Assembly: GCA_026786065.1 (NCBI GenBank) | Contig: JAJAYS010000156.1 | Location: 1-7,128 of the forward strand | Direction of reading: 5' to 3' | DNA: 7,128 bases | DNA from: Polaromonas sp. | GTDB taxonomy: Bacteria; Pseudomonadota; Gammaproteobacteria; Burkholderiales; Burkholderiaceae_C | Shown: in pieces, positions 1 to 5,799 of the stretch | Position numbering within the stretch: the first letter of the stretch is position 1 | Layout of the letters: each line of letters opens with the position of its first letter | Translations under genes and position numbers: made by a program | The notes under the pieces: model-generated | The model's database searches: none | The model's input: only the letters and a program-made list of their open reading frames with translations | Told to the model about the DNA's origin: nothing

Positions 1-18
1 CCACTACCCCGCCGCTAG

Positions 19-179
19 GAACCCTCTGCATAACTCTGGCGGAGCTGTGGCAGCCCGATCGGGATGGGCTGCAAGGCGCCTTTTCTTGGCAATAGCCCCG
101 CTATAGCCAAGAAAAGCAACTCAGCGGACCGCCCGAGCCCGGCCAATTGCAGGCCGCAGGGGGGTTATGCAGAAAGTCC
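19..179. repeat. MITE-like repeat, copy 1
   Basis: A non-coding repeat of about 161 bp, present again at 5800-5961 in the same orientation. The ends are imperfect inverted repeats sharing the core CTGCATAA: the left end reads GGAACCCTCTGCATAA and the reverse complement of the right end reads GGACTTTCTGCATAA. Blocks shared with copy 2 include GCAAGGCGCC, CAATAGCC, AAGAAAAGCAAC and GGGTTATGCAG. The flanking tetranucleotides are CTAG (15-18) and CAAG (180-183), which could be a target duplication with one later change. There is no internal ORF of its own, so it would need a transposase supplied elsewhere. The MITE interpretation is inferred from structure; the repeat itself is seen directly. Confidence 0.8.
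80..116. other. Long hairpin at the centre of repeat copy 1
   Basis: Positions 80-96 pair with 100-116 as a 17-bp stem with a single A/A mismatch and a 3-nt loop (CCC). The outer 11 bp, CTTTTCTTGGC against GCCAAGAAAAG, are perfect. It lies about 50 bp past the rsuA stop codon on the transcribed side. It could slow or end transcription, but no run of T follows the stem on either strand, so it is not a classical intrinsic terminator. In copy 2 the matching stem is much less perfect. Confidence 0.7.
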
Positions 180-929
180 CAAGCCGACTGGCACAGACGC
201 AATGGCAGCCAGGTCCTGAGGCGTCAGCCAGCGCCACTGCCCGGCCGCAAGGTCGGCCGGCAGATCAAAACTGCCAATACGGGCCCGATGCAGCCCGTCA
301 ACCCGGTTGCCGACGGCGGCAAGCATGCGCTTGACCTGGTGGTACTTGCCTTCGGTCAGCGTCAGGCTCAGCGTGCACTCGCCGGTTTGTTCGCACGCCG
401 CTGCGCGCACCGGACCGGGGTCGTCGTCCAGCACCACGCCGTCCAGCAACTTGCCGATTTGCTGGCTGTCCAGCGGATGCCGGGCAGTAATTGCATAGAC
501 CTTCGGCACATGGTGCCGGGGTGAACTCATACGGTGGATGAACTTGCCATCGTCAGACAACAGCAGCAGGCCGGTCGTGTCCTGGTCCAGCCGGCCCACC
601 GCCTGCACCCCTGCGGCAGCACCACCGCCGCGCTGGCGTATCGGTGCCGGCAACAAGGTGTAGATGCTCGGGTAAGTGCTGGGCTTTTGCGAGCATTCGG
701 TCCCGGCCGGCTTGTGCAGCATCAGATAGGCTTTCTCGTGATACGCCCAAGGCACACTCTGCACCGAAAAATGCAGGCCGGCCGTCTCCACCGGCATGGC
801 CGGATCAAGGCAAATCTGAGAGCCGACGCTGACCAGCCCATGCTGAATCAGGCCCGCGCAAACACGCCGCGTACCGAACCCTTGAGAAAAAAGAATATCT
901 TGCAATTGAGGGGTTCGGGGGCTGGCCAT
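165..929 (-). CDS. rsuA: 16S rRNA pseudouridine synthase, RsuA family
   Basis: A 254-aa protein that would convert a uridine of 16S rRNA (U516 in E. coli) to pseudouridine during assembly of the small ribosomal subunit in the cytoplasm. An S4-type RNA-binding segment is seen at the N-terminus (LQDILFSQGFGTRR). It is followed by the catalytic motif GRLDQDTTGL, with the presumed catalytic Asp at about residue 115, and by the RsuA-type motif EGKYHQVKRMLAAVGNRV near residues 194-211. The EGKYHQVKRM form favours RsuA over RluB/RluE. The ATG at 929 is preferred because the S4 domain follows closely; a TTG at 950 would add seven residues. Neither start has a strong ribosome binding site. The last residues (G-L-S-A) and the TAA stop lie in the terminal repeat of the MITE-like element, so the natural tail was probably replaced. 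The catalytic core is intact, so function is likely kept. Confidence 0.9.
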   Translation of the reverse strand: MASPRTPQLQDILFSQGFGTRRVCAGLIQHGLVSVGSQICLDPAMPVETAGLHFSVQSVPWAYHEKAYLMLHKPAGTECSQKPSTYPSIYTLLPAPIRQRGGGAAAGVQAVGRLDQDTTGLLLLSDDGKFIHRMSSPRHHVPKVYAITARHPLDSQQIGKLLDGVVLDDDPGPVRAAACEQTGECTLSLTLTEGKYHQVKRMLAAVGNRVDGLHRARIGSFDLPADLAAGQWRWLTPQDLAAIASVPVGLGLSA

Positions 930-1084
930 ACGGCCATTGTCGCCGCGCAATTTCTGCGCCCGCCGTGATGCGGCGGCGCTTCACTGCGCAGCCGAATCCA
1001 GCTTGCGCGCCTACCGTGAACGGGCTTGGCTGCCGGCAAACATGGAGCGATTGGATCGGTAACATGCGCCAACCCGGTTGCCTC

Positions 1085-2368
1085 ATGATCAAAACAAAAC
1101 GCTTTTATTGGACCATTGCCATCACCTTTCTGGCGACGGCTCTGCTCGGCCTGCTTGCGGTCAACTTCTCCCTGGGTGAGAAGCAGATCGACCGACGGGT
1201 GCCGCGCCTTTATGCCAGTGGCGAGCCGCAGTTCCAGCGCGCGATGGGTTCGCTACTGGGGCCCGGCATTGCCAGCGGTAACCAGGTTGAAGCACTGATC
1301 AACGGCGACCAGATCTTTCCGGCCATGCTGCAGGCGATACGCGGTGCCAAACGCAGCATCACCTTTGAAACCTACATCTACTGGTCCGGCGACATCGGCA
1401 ACCAGTTTGCAGCCGCGCTGGCGGACCGTGCGCAGGCCGGCGTCAAAGTGCATGTGTTGCTCGACTGGGTCGGCAGCGGAAAAATCGACGCCGACTACCT
1501 GTTGTCGATGGAAAAGGCCGGCGTTGAAGTACGGAGATTTCACAAACCGGCCTGGTACAACCTGGCCAGGTTCAACAACCGAACGCACAGAAAGCTGCTG
1601 GTGGTGGACGGTACAACCGGTTTTACCGGCGGGGTCGGTATTGCGCCCCAGTGGACAGGCAATGGACAGGATTCCGACCATTGGCGCGATTCGCACTACC
1701 GCATCGAGGGGCCCGCCGTAGCCCAGATGCAGGCGGTGTTCATGGACAACTGGCTCAAAGAGACCGGGGACGTGATGCACGGCGAAGCCTACTTTCCGGC
1801 GCTGAGCGGGATGGGCGACATGCGGGCCCAGGTTTTCTCCAGTTCGCCGTCGGGCGGCAGCGAAAGCATGCGGCTGATGTATTTGCTGTCGATCACGGCG
1901 GCCGGGAAAAGCATAGACCTGTCGAGCGCCTACTTCGTGCCGGACAAACTGACCACCCGCACGCTGACCGATGCGCTCAAGCGCGGCGTTCGGCTCCGCA
2001 TCATCATGCGGGGGAAGGTCATGGATGCGCAAACAGTCAGGGCCGCGTCACGAGGCGGCTGGGGGCCGCTGCTGGAAGCCGGCGCGGAACTCTATGAATA
2101 CCAGCCAACGATGTACCACTGCAAAGTCATGATCGTGGACCGTTCGCTGGTTTCAGTCGGTTCGACCAATTTCGACAACCGCTCATTTCAGCTGAACGAC
2201 GAAGCCAATTTGAACGTCTTCGACAACGCATTTGCGTCAGCGCAGACAGAGGTGTTTGAAGGCGATCTGCAGCGCTCCAGGCGAATCACCCATGTTGAAT
2301 GGGCAAACCGCCCTCTGAGAGAAAAAGTCCTCGAACGTTTGGCTCGGCTCGGGGTGTCGCAGTTGTAG
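1085..2368 (+). CDS. Phospholipase D / cardiolipin synthase-family protein, membrane anchored
   Basis: A 427-aa protein of the phospholipase D superfamily. Two HKD motifs are intact: H168-R-K170 with D175 (HRKLLVVD) and H345-C-K347 with D352 (HCKVMIVD), each followed by the usual G-S/T-x-N-type region (GSTNFDNRSF after the second). A single hydrophobic segment at about residues 7-27 follows basic residues K3, K5 and R6, which suggests an N-terminal anchor with the catalytic part outside the cytoplasm. Bacterial members of this kind usually join two phosphatidylglycerol molecules, or PG with PE, to make cardiolipin; some instead transfer other phosphatidyl groups, so the substrate is not certain. 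The ATG at 1085 is chosen because the basic and hydrophobic anchor starts at once. ATG at 1064 and GTG at 965 are in frame upstream, and none has a clear Shine-Dalgarno sequence. The gene diverges from rsuA across about 155 bp. No terminator is evident downstream. Confidence 0.88.
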   Translation: MIKTKRFYWTIAITFLATALLGLLAVNFSLGEKQIDRRVPRLYASGEPQFQRAMGSLLGPGIASGNQVEALINGDQIFPAMLQAIRGAKRSITFETYIYWSGDIGNQFAAALADRAQAGVKVHVLLDWVGSGKIDADYLLSMEKAGVEVRRFHKPAWYNLARFNNRTHRKLLVVDGTTGFTGGVGIAPQWTGNGQDSDHWRDSHYRIEGPAVAQMQAVFMDNWLKETGDVMHGEAYFPALSGMGDMRAQVFSSSPSGGSESMRLMYLLSITAAGKSIDLSSAYFVPDKLTTRTLTDALKRGVRLRIIMRGKVMDAQTVRAASRGGWGPLLEAGAELYEYQPTMYHCKVMIVDRSLVSVGSTNFDNRSFQLNDEANLNVFDNAFASAQTEVFEGDLQRSRRITHVEWANRPLREKVLERLARLGVSQL

Positions 2369-2638
2369 CGGGGAGTCGGCGACCTGAAGCGGCTTGCGAT
2401 TGGCTGTCACGTGCGATTGATTTTTCTGCCGGCATCGTCGGGCAGACGGGCCTTGTTTTGAACCGCAAACCAGACTTGGAACGGTGACTCTGTGGGGAGG
2501 TCGTGCAGACGCAGCGCCGACAGCCGGGAGCCGATGGGGCAAGATTTCCTGAGCGCGACGGATATTAAGCCAGCGTCGTCGACCTTCGGGCTTTTCGCGC
2601 AGAGCGAGGCCGGAGAGAAGAATGGCCTCTGTCGGCGG
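2369..2638. other. Unassigned stretch between the PLD gene and the IS21 remnant
   Basis: About 270 bp with no gene I can recognise. Open frames exist on both strands, but none has a ribosome binding site plus a recognisable family motif. The minus-strand frame that carries the istB fragment continues open through this stretch, but its sequence stops resembling IstB after the residues KVDQ. It may be old host DNA or another degraded element. Confidence 0.5.
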
Positions 2639-2764
2639 CTGATCGACCTTGGAAGGGTCGAAGTCAAAACCCGCCAGATCCCGATGCGCCGCAAACCTGG
2701 CCGCATGCATCTGGCGGCTCACCGAGCGCATGGCCGGGTCGGTGTGTTCGGCTTGCAGCAGGTG
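2639..2764 (-). pseudogene. istB: istB fragment (IS21 helper ATPase, N-terminal part)
   Basis: About 42 codons resemble the region just before the Walker A motif of IstB, the AAA+ helper ATPase of IS21-type transposition. Diagnostic stretches are MRSVSRQMHAARF and AHRDLAGFDF followed by SKVDQ. Upstream, the frame has no istB start. Downstream, the reading frame continues but no longer matches IstB, and the expected GGxGTGKTH Walker A loop is absent. It is a truncated relic without function. Confidence 0.72.
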
Positions 2765-2786
2765 TGCCGTAGGATTTGGCCCGACT

Positions 2787-2927
2787 TTACTTGGGCATCG
2801 TCACATCTTGCTCGCCTCTGAGCCATTTGCGCAGCGTGTTGCGCGAGAGGCCGGTTCGTATGGCTATTTCTCGAAGCGACAACTTGTCGCGCAAATACAT
2901 CCGCCGAATTCTTCCCAACATTTCCAT
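2787..2927 (-). pseudogene. istA: istA fragment (IS21 transposase, N-terminal helix-turn-helix)
   Basis: 46 codons from ATG (2925-2927) to TAA (2787-2789). The N-terminus is MEMLGRIRRMYLRDKLSLRE, followed by IAIRTGLSRNTLRKWLRG. This matches the helix-turn-helix that opens IS21-family IstA transposases, where the usual pattern is IAxRTGxSRNTVRKWL. AAGGTG lies six bases upstream of the start. The protein ends after DVTMPK, far short of the family's roughly 500 aa, and lacks the DDE catalytic domain. A short peptide could still be translated and might bind DNA, but nothing shows that it does. Confidence 0.75.
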
Positions 2928-2980
2928 GGTGATCACCTTTTTGCTCCTGCCTAAAAAGCAGGCAGAACAAGGAAAACACC

Positions 2981-3024
2981 TGGGTCAGTTTGGATCGGCG
3001 CGAGGCCGAAAGGTGGGTCAGTTT
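2981..3024 (-). repeat. IS21-type subterminal direct repeats
   Basis: The 11-mer TGGGTCAGTTT occurs at 2981-2991 and 3014-3024 in the same direction (AAACTGACCCA on the minus strand), 33 bp apart start to start. IS21-family ends usually carry several such short repeats, presumed to be transposase binding sites. They lie between the terminal end near 3040 and the istA start. Confidence 0.65.
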
Positions 3025-3163
3025 TCGGTCGGCGTCAACATGCCCCTACCGAGGCTGCGCACCATGGCGTTGACTGGCTTTTGCAATAGCCAAGACCAAA
3101 ATCGCGCGCCGATGTGCGCGTCACCTGCTGTAACCGGTCTGTCTTTGTGTCAACACGCCTTGC

Positions 3164-3182
3164 AATGTGCGAAAAGCACATT
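3164..3182. other. Small hairpin in the gap before the 82-aa ORF
   Basis: AATGTGC at 3164-3170 pairs perfectly with GCACATT at 3176-3182 around a GAAAA loop. No T run follows. The rest of 3041-3258 shows no gene or other clear signal. The hairpin could be the base of a 5' leader structure or chance. Confidence 0.35.
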
Positions 3183-3258
3183 TAAGCTCCCGAAGCGGCC
3201 ACCCCGACCGCAACGTCCACGCTGCGGCCAGCGTGTGTCAAAGGATGGAGCGGACGTC

Positions 3259-3507
3259 ATGGCCCATCAATCGCCCGGATCTCATGGCCGCGTGGCAACG
3301 GCCATCGTGTTGCTGTTGGCCGCACTTGCGGCGACTCAGACGGACGGGGCAACCAGCCCGGCTGTGCCGAAATCCGATTCAGCGTGCCGCGACCAAAAGC
3401 AAGCCGCTGACGGCAGTGGCACCATCAAGCCGGTTTCCGCTATTAATTCAGTAGCTGCTAACGCCTGTAAACGTTGGTCTATCGGTCTAAATGGCGCTTT
3501 TTTCTAA
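3259..3507 (+). CDS. Possible small exported protein (82 aa), unknown function
   Basis: I do not recognise this protein. The ATG at 3259 is preceded by GGAG about eight bases upstream. The first 30 residues look like a signal peptide: a basic/polar start (MAHQSPGSHGR) and a hydrophobic core at about residues 13-25 (ATAIVLLLAALAA). The mature part would be about 50 residues, rich in Ala, Ser and Lys, with two cysteines. The last 20-odd codons overlap an apparent intergenic repeat (3439-3503), so the 3' end may have been changed by that sequence or the ORF may be accidental. It stands alone between IS debris and a convergent gene. Confidence is low. Confidence 0.35.
   Translation: MAHQSPGSHGRVATAIVLLLAALAATQTDGATSPAVPKSDSACRDQKQAADGSGTIKPVSAINSVAANACKRWSIGLNGAFF
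3439..3503. repeat. Possible dispersed AT-richer intergenic repeat
   Basis: An AT-richer block in GC-rich DNA that starts GCTATTAATTCAGTAGC (GCTA pairs with TAGC) and continues through AACGCCTGTAAACGTT (AACG pairs with CGTT) to a run of six T at 3498-3503. From memory, similar blocks with GCTATTAATT...TAGCTGCTAACGC are common between genes in Comamonadaceae genomes. The window contains only one copy, so the repeat status is an inference. With the T run it may also help end plus-strand transcription. Confidence 0.4.
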
Positions 3508-3555
3508 AGACCCGGTAGCGCAGCGCATCGAGGTGCACTGTGCGCCGTGCGCCGG

Positions 3556-4068
3556 TCAACGCAGCGCAGGCCGGCCGGGCGCTTCCTGGATCACCGTCAT
3601 CGGCGGGTCGCGCATTTCGGTAATGACCGGGCCGGGCTTCGGTGCCGCATTGGCGCTGCGGCCCGGCGAATCGGTACCGCCCAGATTGATCACGTTGAAG
3701 CCCGGCCGCATGTTGGCCGGTGGTTTGCGTACCAGCGCTGCGCCGCCGGGCAACACGGTGTGTTCTAGCTTCATTTGTTCGGCGGTTTGCGCATCGGTGA
3801 ACAGCGGCGCGGCTTCGCCCTGCTGGCGCAGCGGGTTGTAGCCAGCCTGCTTCTCGGGGCAGCCGGTGCTGCTGCCAAAAACCAGGTGGCTTCCCGGAAA
3901 TACCTTGTTGAGCCTGGCGATGTAGGGCGGCGTCATGTCCACTGGCGGCGTCATCGCGTTATAGACGACCGCATTGCCGCGGTCATACACCGTGTAGCAG
4001 GCCAGCGCGTTGACGCCTGACAGCGCCAGACAGGCGAGCAGCACCGGTTTTGCGAGTTTCATCTTCAT
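3556..4068 (-). CDS. Exported protein of unknown function, 170 aa
   Basis: I do not recognise a named family. The N-terminus is a clear signal peptide: MKMKLAKP, then the hydrophobic core VLLACLALSGV, then ALA before Cys. Cleavage by signal peptidase I after ALA would leave a mature protein starting CYTVYDRG of about 147 residues. The site lacks a proper lipobox (Leu sits at -2 and Ala at -3), so a lipoprotein is less likely. The mature part has two cysteines (the first residue and the one in SSTGC), which could form a disulfide in the periplasm. It is rich in Pro and Gly towards the C-terminus. AGGAG at 4075-4079, six bases before the ATG, supports this start. It follows scoB on the same strand after a 217-bp gap, so it probably has its own promoter. 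Confidence 0.8.
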   Translation of the reverse strand: MKMKLAKPVLLACLALSGVNALACYTVYDRGNAVVYNAMTPPVDMTPPYIARLNKVFPGSHLVFGSSTGCPEKQAGYNPLRQQGEAAPLFTDAQTAEQMKLEHTVLPGGAALVRKPPANMRPGFNVINLGGTDSPGRSANAAPKPGPVITEMRDPPMTVIQEAPGRPALR

Positions 4069-4096
4069 GGCCGTCTCCTTTTGCGTGACAAGAACC

Positions 4097-4112
4097 CCGC
4101 GTTCCGGCGCGG
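4097..4112. other. Short GC-rich hairpin between scoB and the exported-protein gene
   Basis: CCGCG (4097-4101) pairs with CGCGG (4108-4112) around a 6-nt loop. It lies about 175 bp past the scoB stop and 28 bp before the next start. Without a T run it is not a convincing terminator; it may be a leader structure. Confidence 0.3.
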
Positions 4113-4162
4113 CACAGCGGCAGCGGGCTTTGCTTGGGCGTGGCCCCAGCGCAATCGGCTAG

Positions 4163-4180
4163 GCTACCGCTACCGCTACC
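4163..4180. repeat. Three tandem GCTACC hexamers
   Basis: Three perfect copies of GCTACC at 4163-4168, 4169-4174 and 4175-4180, in the gap between scoB and the exported-protein gene. They could vary in number by slippage. They lie about 95 bp upstream of the exported-protein start, within possible promoter distance. No function can be shown. Confidence 0.6.
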
Positions 4181-4285
4181 CACAATTCTCAGATCCGCGG
4201 GCGAACTGCCTCGCAGGCCAAAGCAGCATGGCCCTGTCGGCGCACTTCGACGTGTTCGGCGCTACGTCGCGGCCAGCAGTTGCCG

Positions 4286-4924
4286 TCAAATCAGCCTGAC
4301 GCCGGTTTTTTCCTGCAGCAGCGTGCGCGTCACGCCCGGTGCCATCTCAACCACCTTCAGCCCGGCGGGGGTAACGTCCATCACCGCCAGGTCGGTGATG
4401 ATGCGGTTGACCACGCCCACGCCGGTCAGCGGCAGCGTGCAGGACGGCAGGATCTTAAGGTCTTCGGTGCCGTCTTTCTTTCGGGCGACATGCTCCATCA
4501 GCACGATGACGCGCTTGACCCCGGCAACCAGGTCCATCGCGCCACCCATGCCCTTGACCATCTTGCCGGGAATCATCCAGTTGGCCAGGTCGCCTTTTTC
4601 GCTGACCTGCATCGCACCCAAAATCGACAGGTTGATCTTGCCGCCGCGAATCATCGCGAAGCTGTCGTGGCTGCCGAAAATCGACGAGCCCTTGATGGTG
4701 GTGACGGTCTGCTTGCCGGCGTTGATCAGGTCGGCGTCGACCTGATCCTCGGTCGGGAAGGCACCAATGCCGAGCATGCCGTTTTCGCTTTGCAGCCAGA
4801 CCTCGATATCGGCTGGTACGAAGTTCGCCACCAGCGTCGGGATGCCGATGCCGAGGTTGACGTAAAAGCCGTCTTGCAGCTCCTGGGCAGCGCGGGCCGC
4901 CATCTGGTCTTGGGTCCAGGCCAT
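4286..4924 (-). CDS. scoB: 3-oxoacid CoA-transferase, subunit B
   Basis: A 212-aa subunit that carries the catalytic glutamate of a class I CoA-transferase. The enzyme moves CoA from succinyl-CoA to a 3-oxoacid such as acetoacetate, forming the acyl-CoA that enters thiolysis. The signature LQSENGMLG is intact, with the active-site Glu at residue 47. [29 protein letters not shown] and the [14 protein letters not shown] segment ([14 protein letters not shown]) are as in SCOT subunit B. Length is normal for the family. The ATG at 4924 follows GGGAGA six bases upstream and begins [14 protein letters not shown], the usual start; an in-frame ATG at 4963 would add 13 unrelated residues. It is the second gene of an operon, 65 bp after subunit A. 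A 3-oxoadipate transferase (pcaJ) is the main alternative; no other pca gene is in view. Confidence 0.92.
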   Translation of the reverse strand: MAWTQDQMAARAAQELQDGFYVNLGIGIPTLVANFVPADIEVWLQSENGMLGIGAFPTEDQVDADLINAGKQTVTTIKGSSIFGSHDSFAMIRGGKINLSILGAMQVSEKGDLANWMIPGKMVKGMGGAMDLVAGVKRVIVLMEHVARKKDGTEDLKILPSCTLPLTGVGVVNRIITDLAVMDVTPAGLKVVEMAPGVTRTLLQEKTGVRLI

Positions 4925-4989
4925 GTCAGATCTCCCGGCGCACTGCCACCCGGCGGGCTGCAAACGAAGTGAATGTGGAGGTGGTCATG

Positions 4990-5697
4990 TCAGGTCACTG
5001 CCTTCTCTTTAATGGTTCGTTTTTCGATGCGTTTTTCAGGCGTCGCGTTGACGACGATACGGTGCACGTAGATGCCTGGCAGGTGCACCTGGTCTGGCTC
5101 CATCGCGCCGGTTTCAACCAGTTCTTCGACCTCGACGATGCAGACCTTGCCGGCCATTGCTACAGCCGGGTTGAAGTTGCGCGCTGTAAGGCGAAACTGC
5201 AGGTTGCCCGACCGGTCGGCGCGCCAGGCCTTGACCAGCGACACGTCGGGCACCAGCGCGCGTTCCATGATGTAAGTTTCGCCGTCAAAGTCGCGCGTGT
5301 CCTTGCCCTCGGCCACCATCGTGCCGACGCCGGTTTTGGTGAAAAAAGCCGGAATGCCGGCACCGCCAGCCCTGAGCTTCTCGGCAAGCGTCCCTTGCGG
5401 GGTAAATTCAAGCTCCAGCTCGCCCGCCAGATACTGCCGCTCGAACTCCTTGTTCTCGCCGACGTAGCTGGCGATCATTTTTTTGATCTGCCGCGTCTCT
5501 AACAGTTTGCCGAGGCCAAAGCCATCCACCCCGGCATTGTTCGAAATCACCGTCAGGTCTTTGGTGCCGCTTTGCTTTAGCGCCTCGATTAGGGCCTCGG
5601 GAATGCCGCACAGTCCAAAACCGCCGACGGCCATCAGCTGCCCGTCTTTCACCACCCCCTTCAGCGCCGCCTCGGCAGAGGGAAACAATTTCTTCAC
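4990..5697 (-). CDS. scoA: 3-oxoacid CoA-transferase, subunit A
   Basis: A 235-aa partner of the downstream subunit B; together they form the active CoA-transferase in the cytoplasm. The CoA-transferase signature DGQLMAVGGFGLCGIP is at residues 18-33. It is followed by NNAGVDGFGLGKLL, SYVGENKEFERQYLAGE and PQGTLAEKLRAGGAGIPAFF, all standard for SCOT subunit A. The start is GTG at 5697 (residues KKLFPSAEAALKG follow), with AGGAG at 5704-5708, six bases upstream. A longer in-frame reading to 5874 is open, but its first 59 residues do not resemble the family and run into the MITE-like repeat, so it should not be used. The divergent P450 gene lies 374 bp away across the repeat. Confidence 0.93.
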   Translation of the reverse strand: MKKLFPSAEAALKGVVKDGQLMAVGGFGLCGIPEALIEALKQSGTKDLTVISNNAGVDGFGLGKLLETRQIKKMIASYVGENKEFERQYLAGELELEFTPQGTLAEKLRAGGAGIPAFFTKTGVGTMVAEGKDTRDFDGETYIMERALVPDVSLVKAWRADRSGNLQFRLTARNFNPAVAMAGKVCIVEVEELVETGAMEPDQVHLPGIYVHRIVVNATPEKRIEKRTIKEKAVT

Positions 5698-5703
5698 AAC
5701 AAT

Positions 5704-5708
5704 CTCCT
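5704..5708 (-). promoter_or_regulatory. Ribosome binding site of scoA
   Basis: AGGAG on the minus strand, six bases before a GTG. It settles the scoA start at 5697 rather than a longer upstream reading. Confidence 0.8.
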
Positions 5709-5774
5709 GGTTGGTTCGCGCCCGCAGAATCAACCTGCAAAGTGCATCTTCGATACTACCCATTTTCGGGCATT

Positions 5775-5790
5775 GCGGCCGCGCGGCCGC
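5775..5790. repeat. Perfect 16-bp GC palindrome
   Basis: GCGGCCGCGCGGCCGC equals its own reverse complement and holds two copies of GCGGCCGC. It lies between scoA and repeat copy 2, about 80 bp upstream of the scoA start. Its function is unknown; it could be a regulator site or chance in GC-rich DNA. Confidence 0.4.
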
Positions 5791-5799
5791 TGTCGTTAG

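Larger units (their letters stand above)
2639..3040 (-). mobile_element. IS21-family insertion sequence remnant
   Basis: A degraded insertion sequence reading on the minus strand. Its outer end is at about 3040, where the minus strand begins TGTTGACGCCGACCGAAAAC. Two copies of AAACTGACCCA follow, then a ribosome binding site (AAGGTG) and the first 46 codons of istA, and then an abrupt change to an internal istB segment that stops at about 2639. IS21 elements normally carry full istA (about 500 aa) and istB (about 250 aa) over some 2-2.5 kb, so most of the element is missing, including most of istA, the ATP-binding part of istB and the far end. It cannot transpose by itself. The family call rests on recognised sequence patterns of the IstA helix-turn-helix and the IstB N-terminal region. 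Confidence 0.75.

Noticed and set aside
80..116. Intrinsic terminator for rsuA
   Set aside because: The stem is strong, but no T run follows on the minus strand; kept only as a hairpin inside the repeat.
19..183. CRISPR array or tRNA in the palindromic left region
   Set aside because: There is one hairpin and no regular repeat-spacer pattern; no cloverleaf can be drawn with tRNA-conserved bases.
165..968. Plus-strand open frames opposite rsuA (147-524, 534-968)
   Set aside because: They are antisense shadows of a well-supported rsuA gene in GC-rich DNA, with no ribosome binding site or recognisable family.
1253..2032. 259-aa minus-strand frame opposite the PLD gene
   Set aside because: Antisense to a gene with both HKD motifs intact; its sequence has no recognisable domain.
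3076..3101. Third, partial copy of the MITE-like repeat
   Set aside because: GCAATAGCCAAGA recalls the repeat core, but the flanking sequence does not align and no CTGCATAA end is near; chance is more likely.
4280..5502. Long plus-strand frames opposite scoA and scoB
   Set aside because: Both CoA-transferase subunits are fully supported by signatures and start sites on the minus strand.
4286..5697. Assignment as 3-oxoadipate CoA-transferase (pcaIJ)
   Set aside because: Sequence pattern ([23 protein letters not shown] start) fits the ScoAB type better and no other beta-ketoadipate pathway gene is in view; it cannot be fully excluded.
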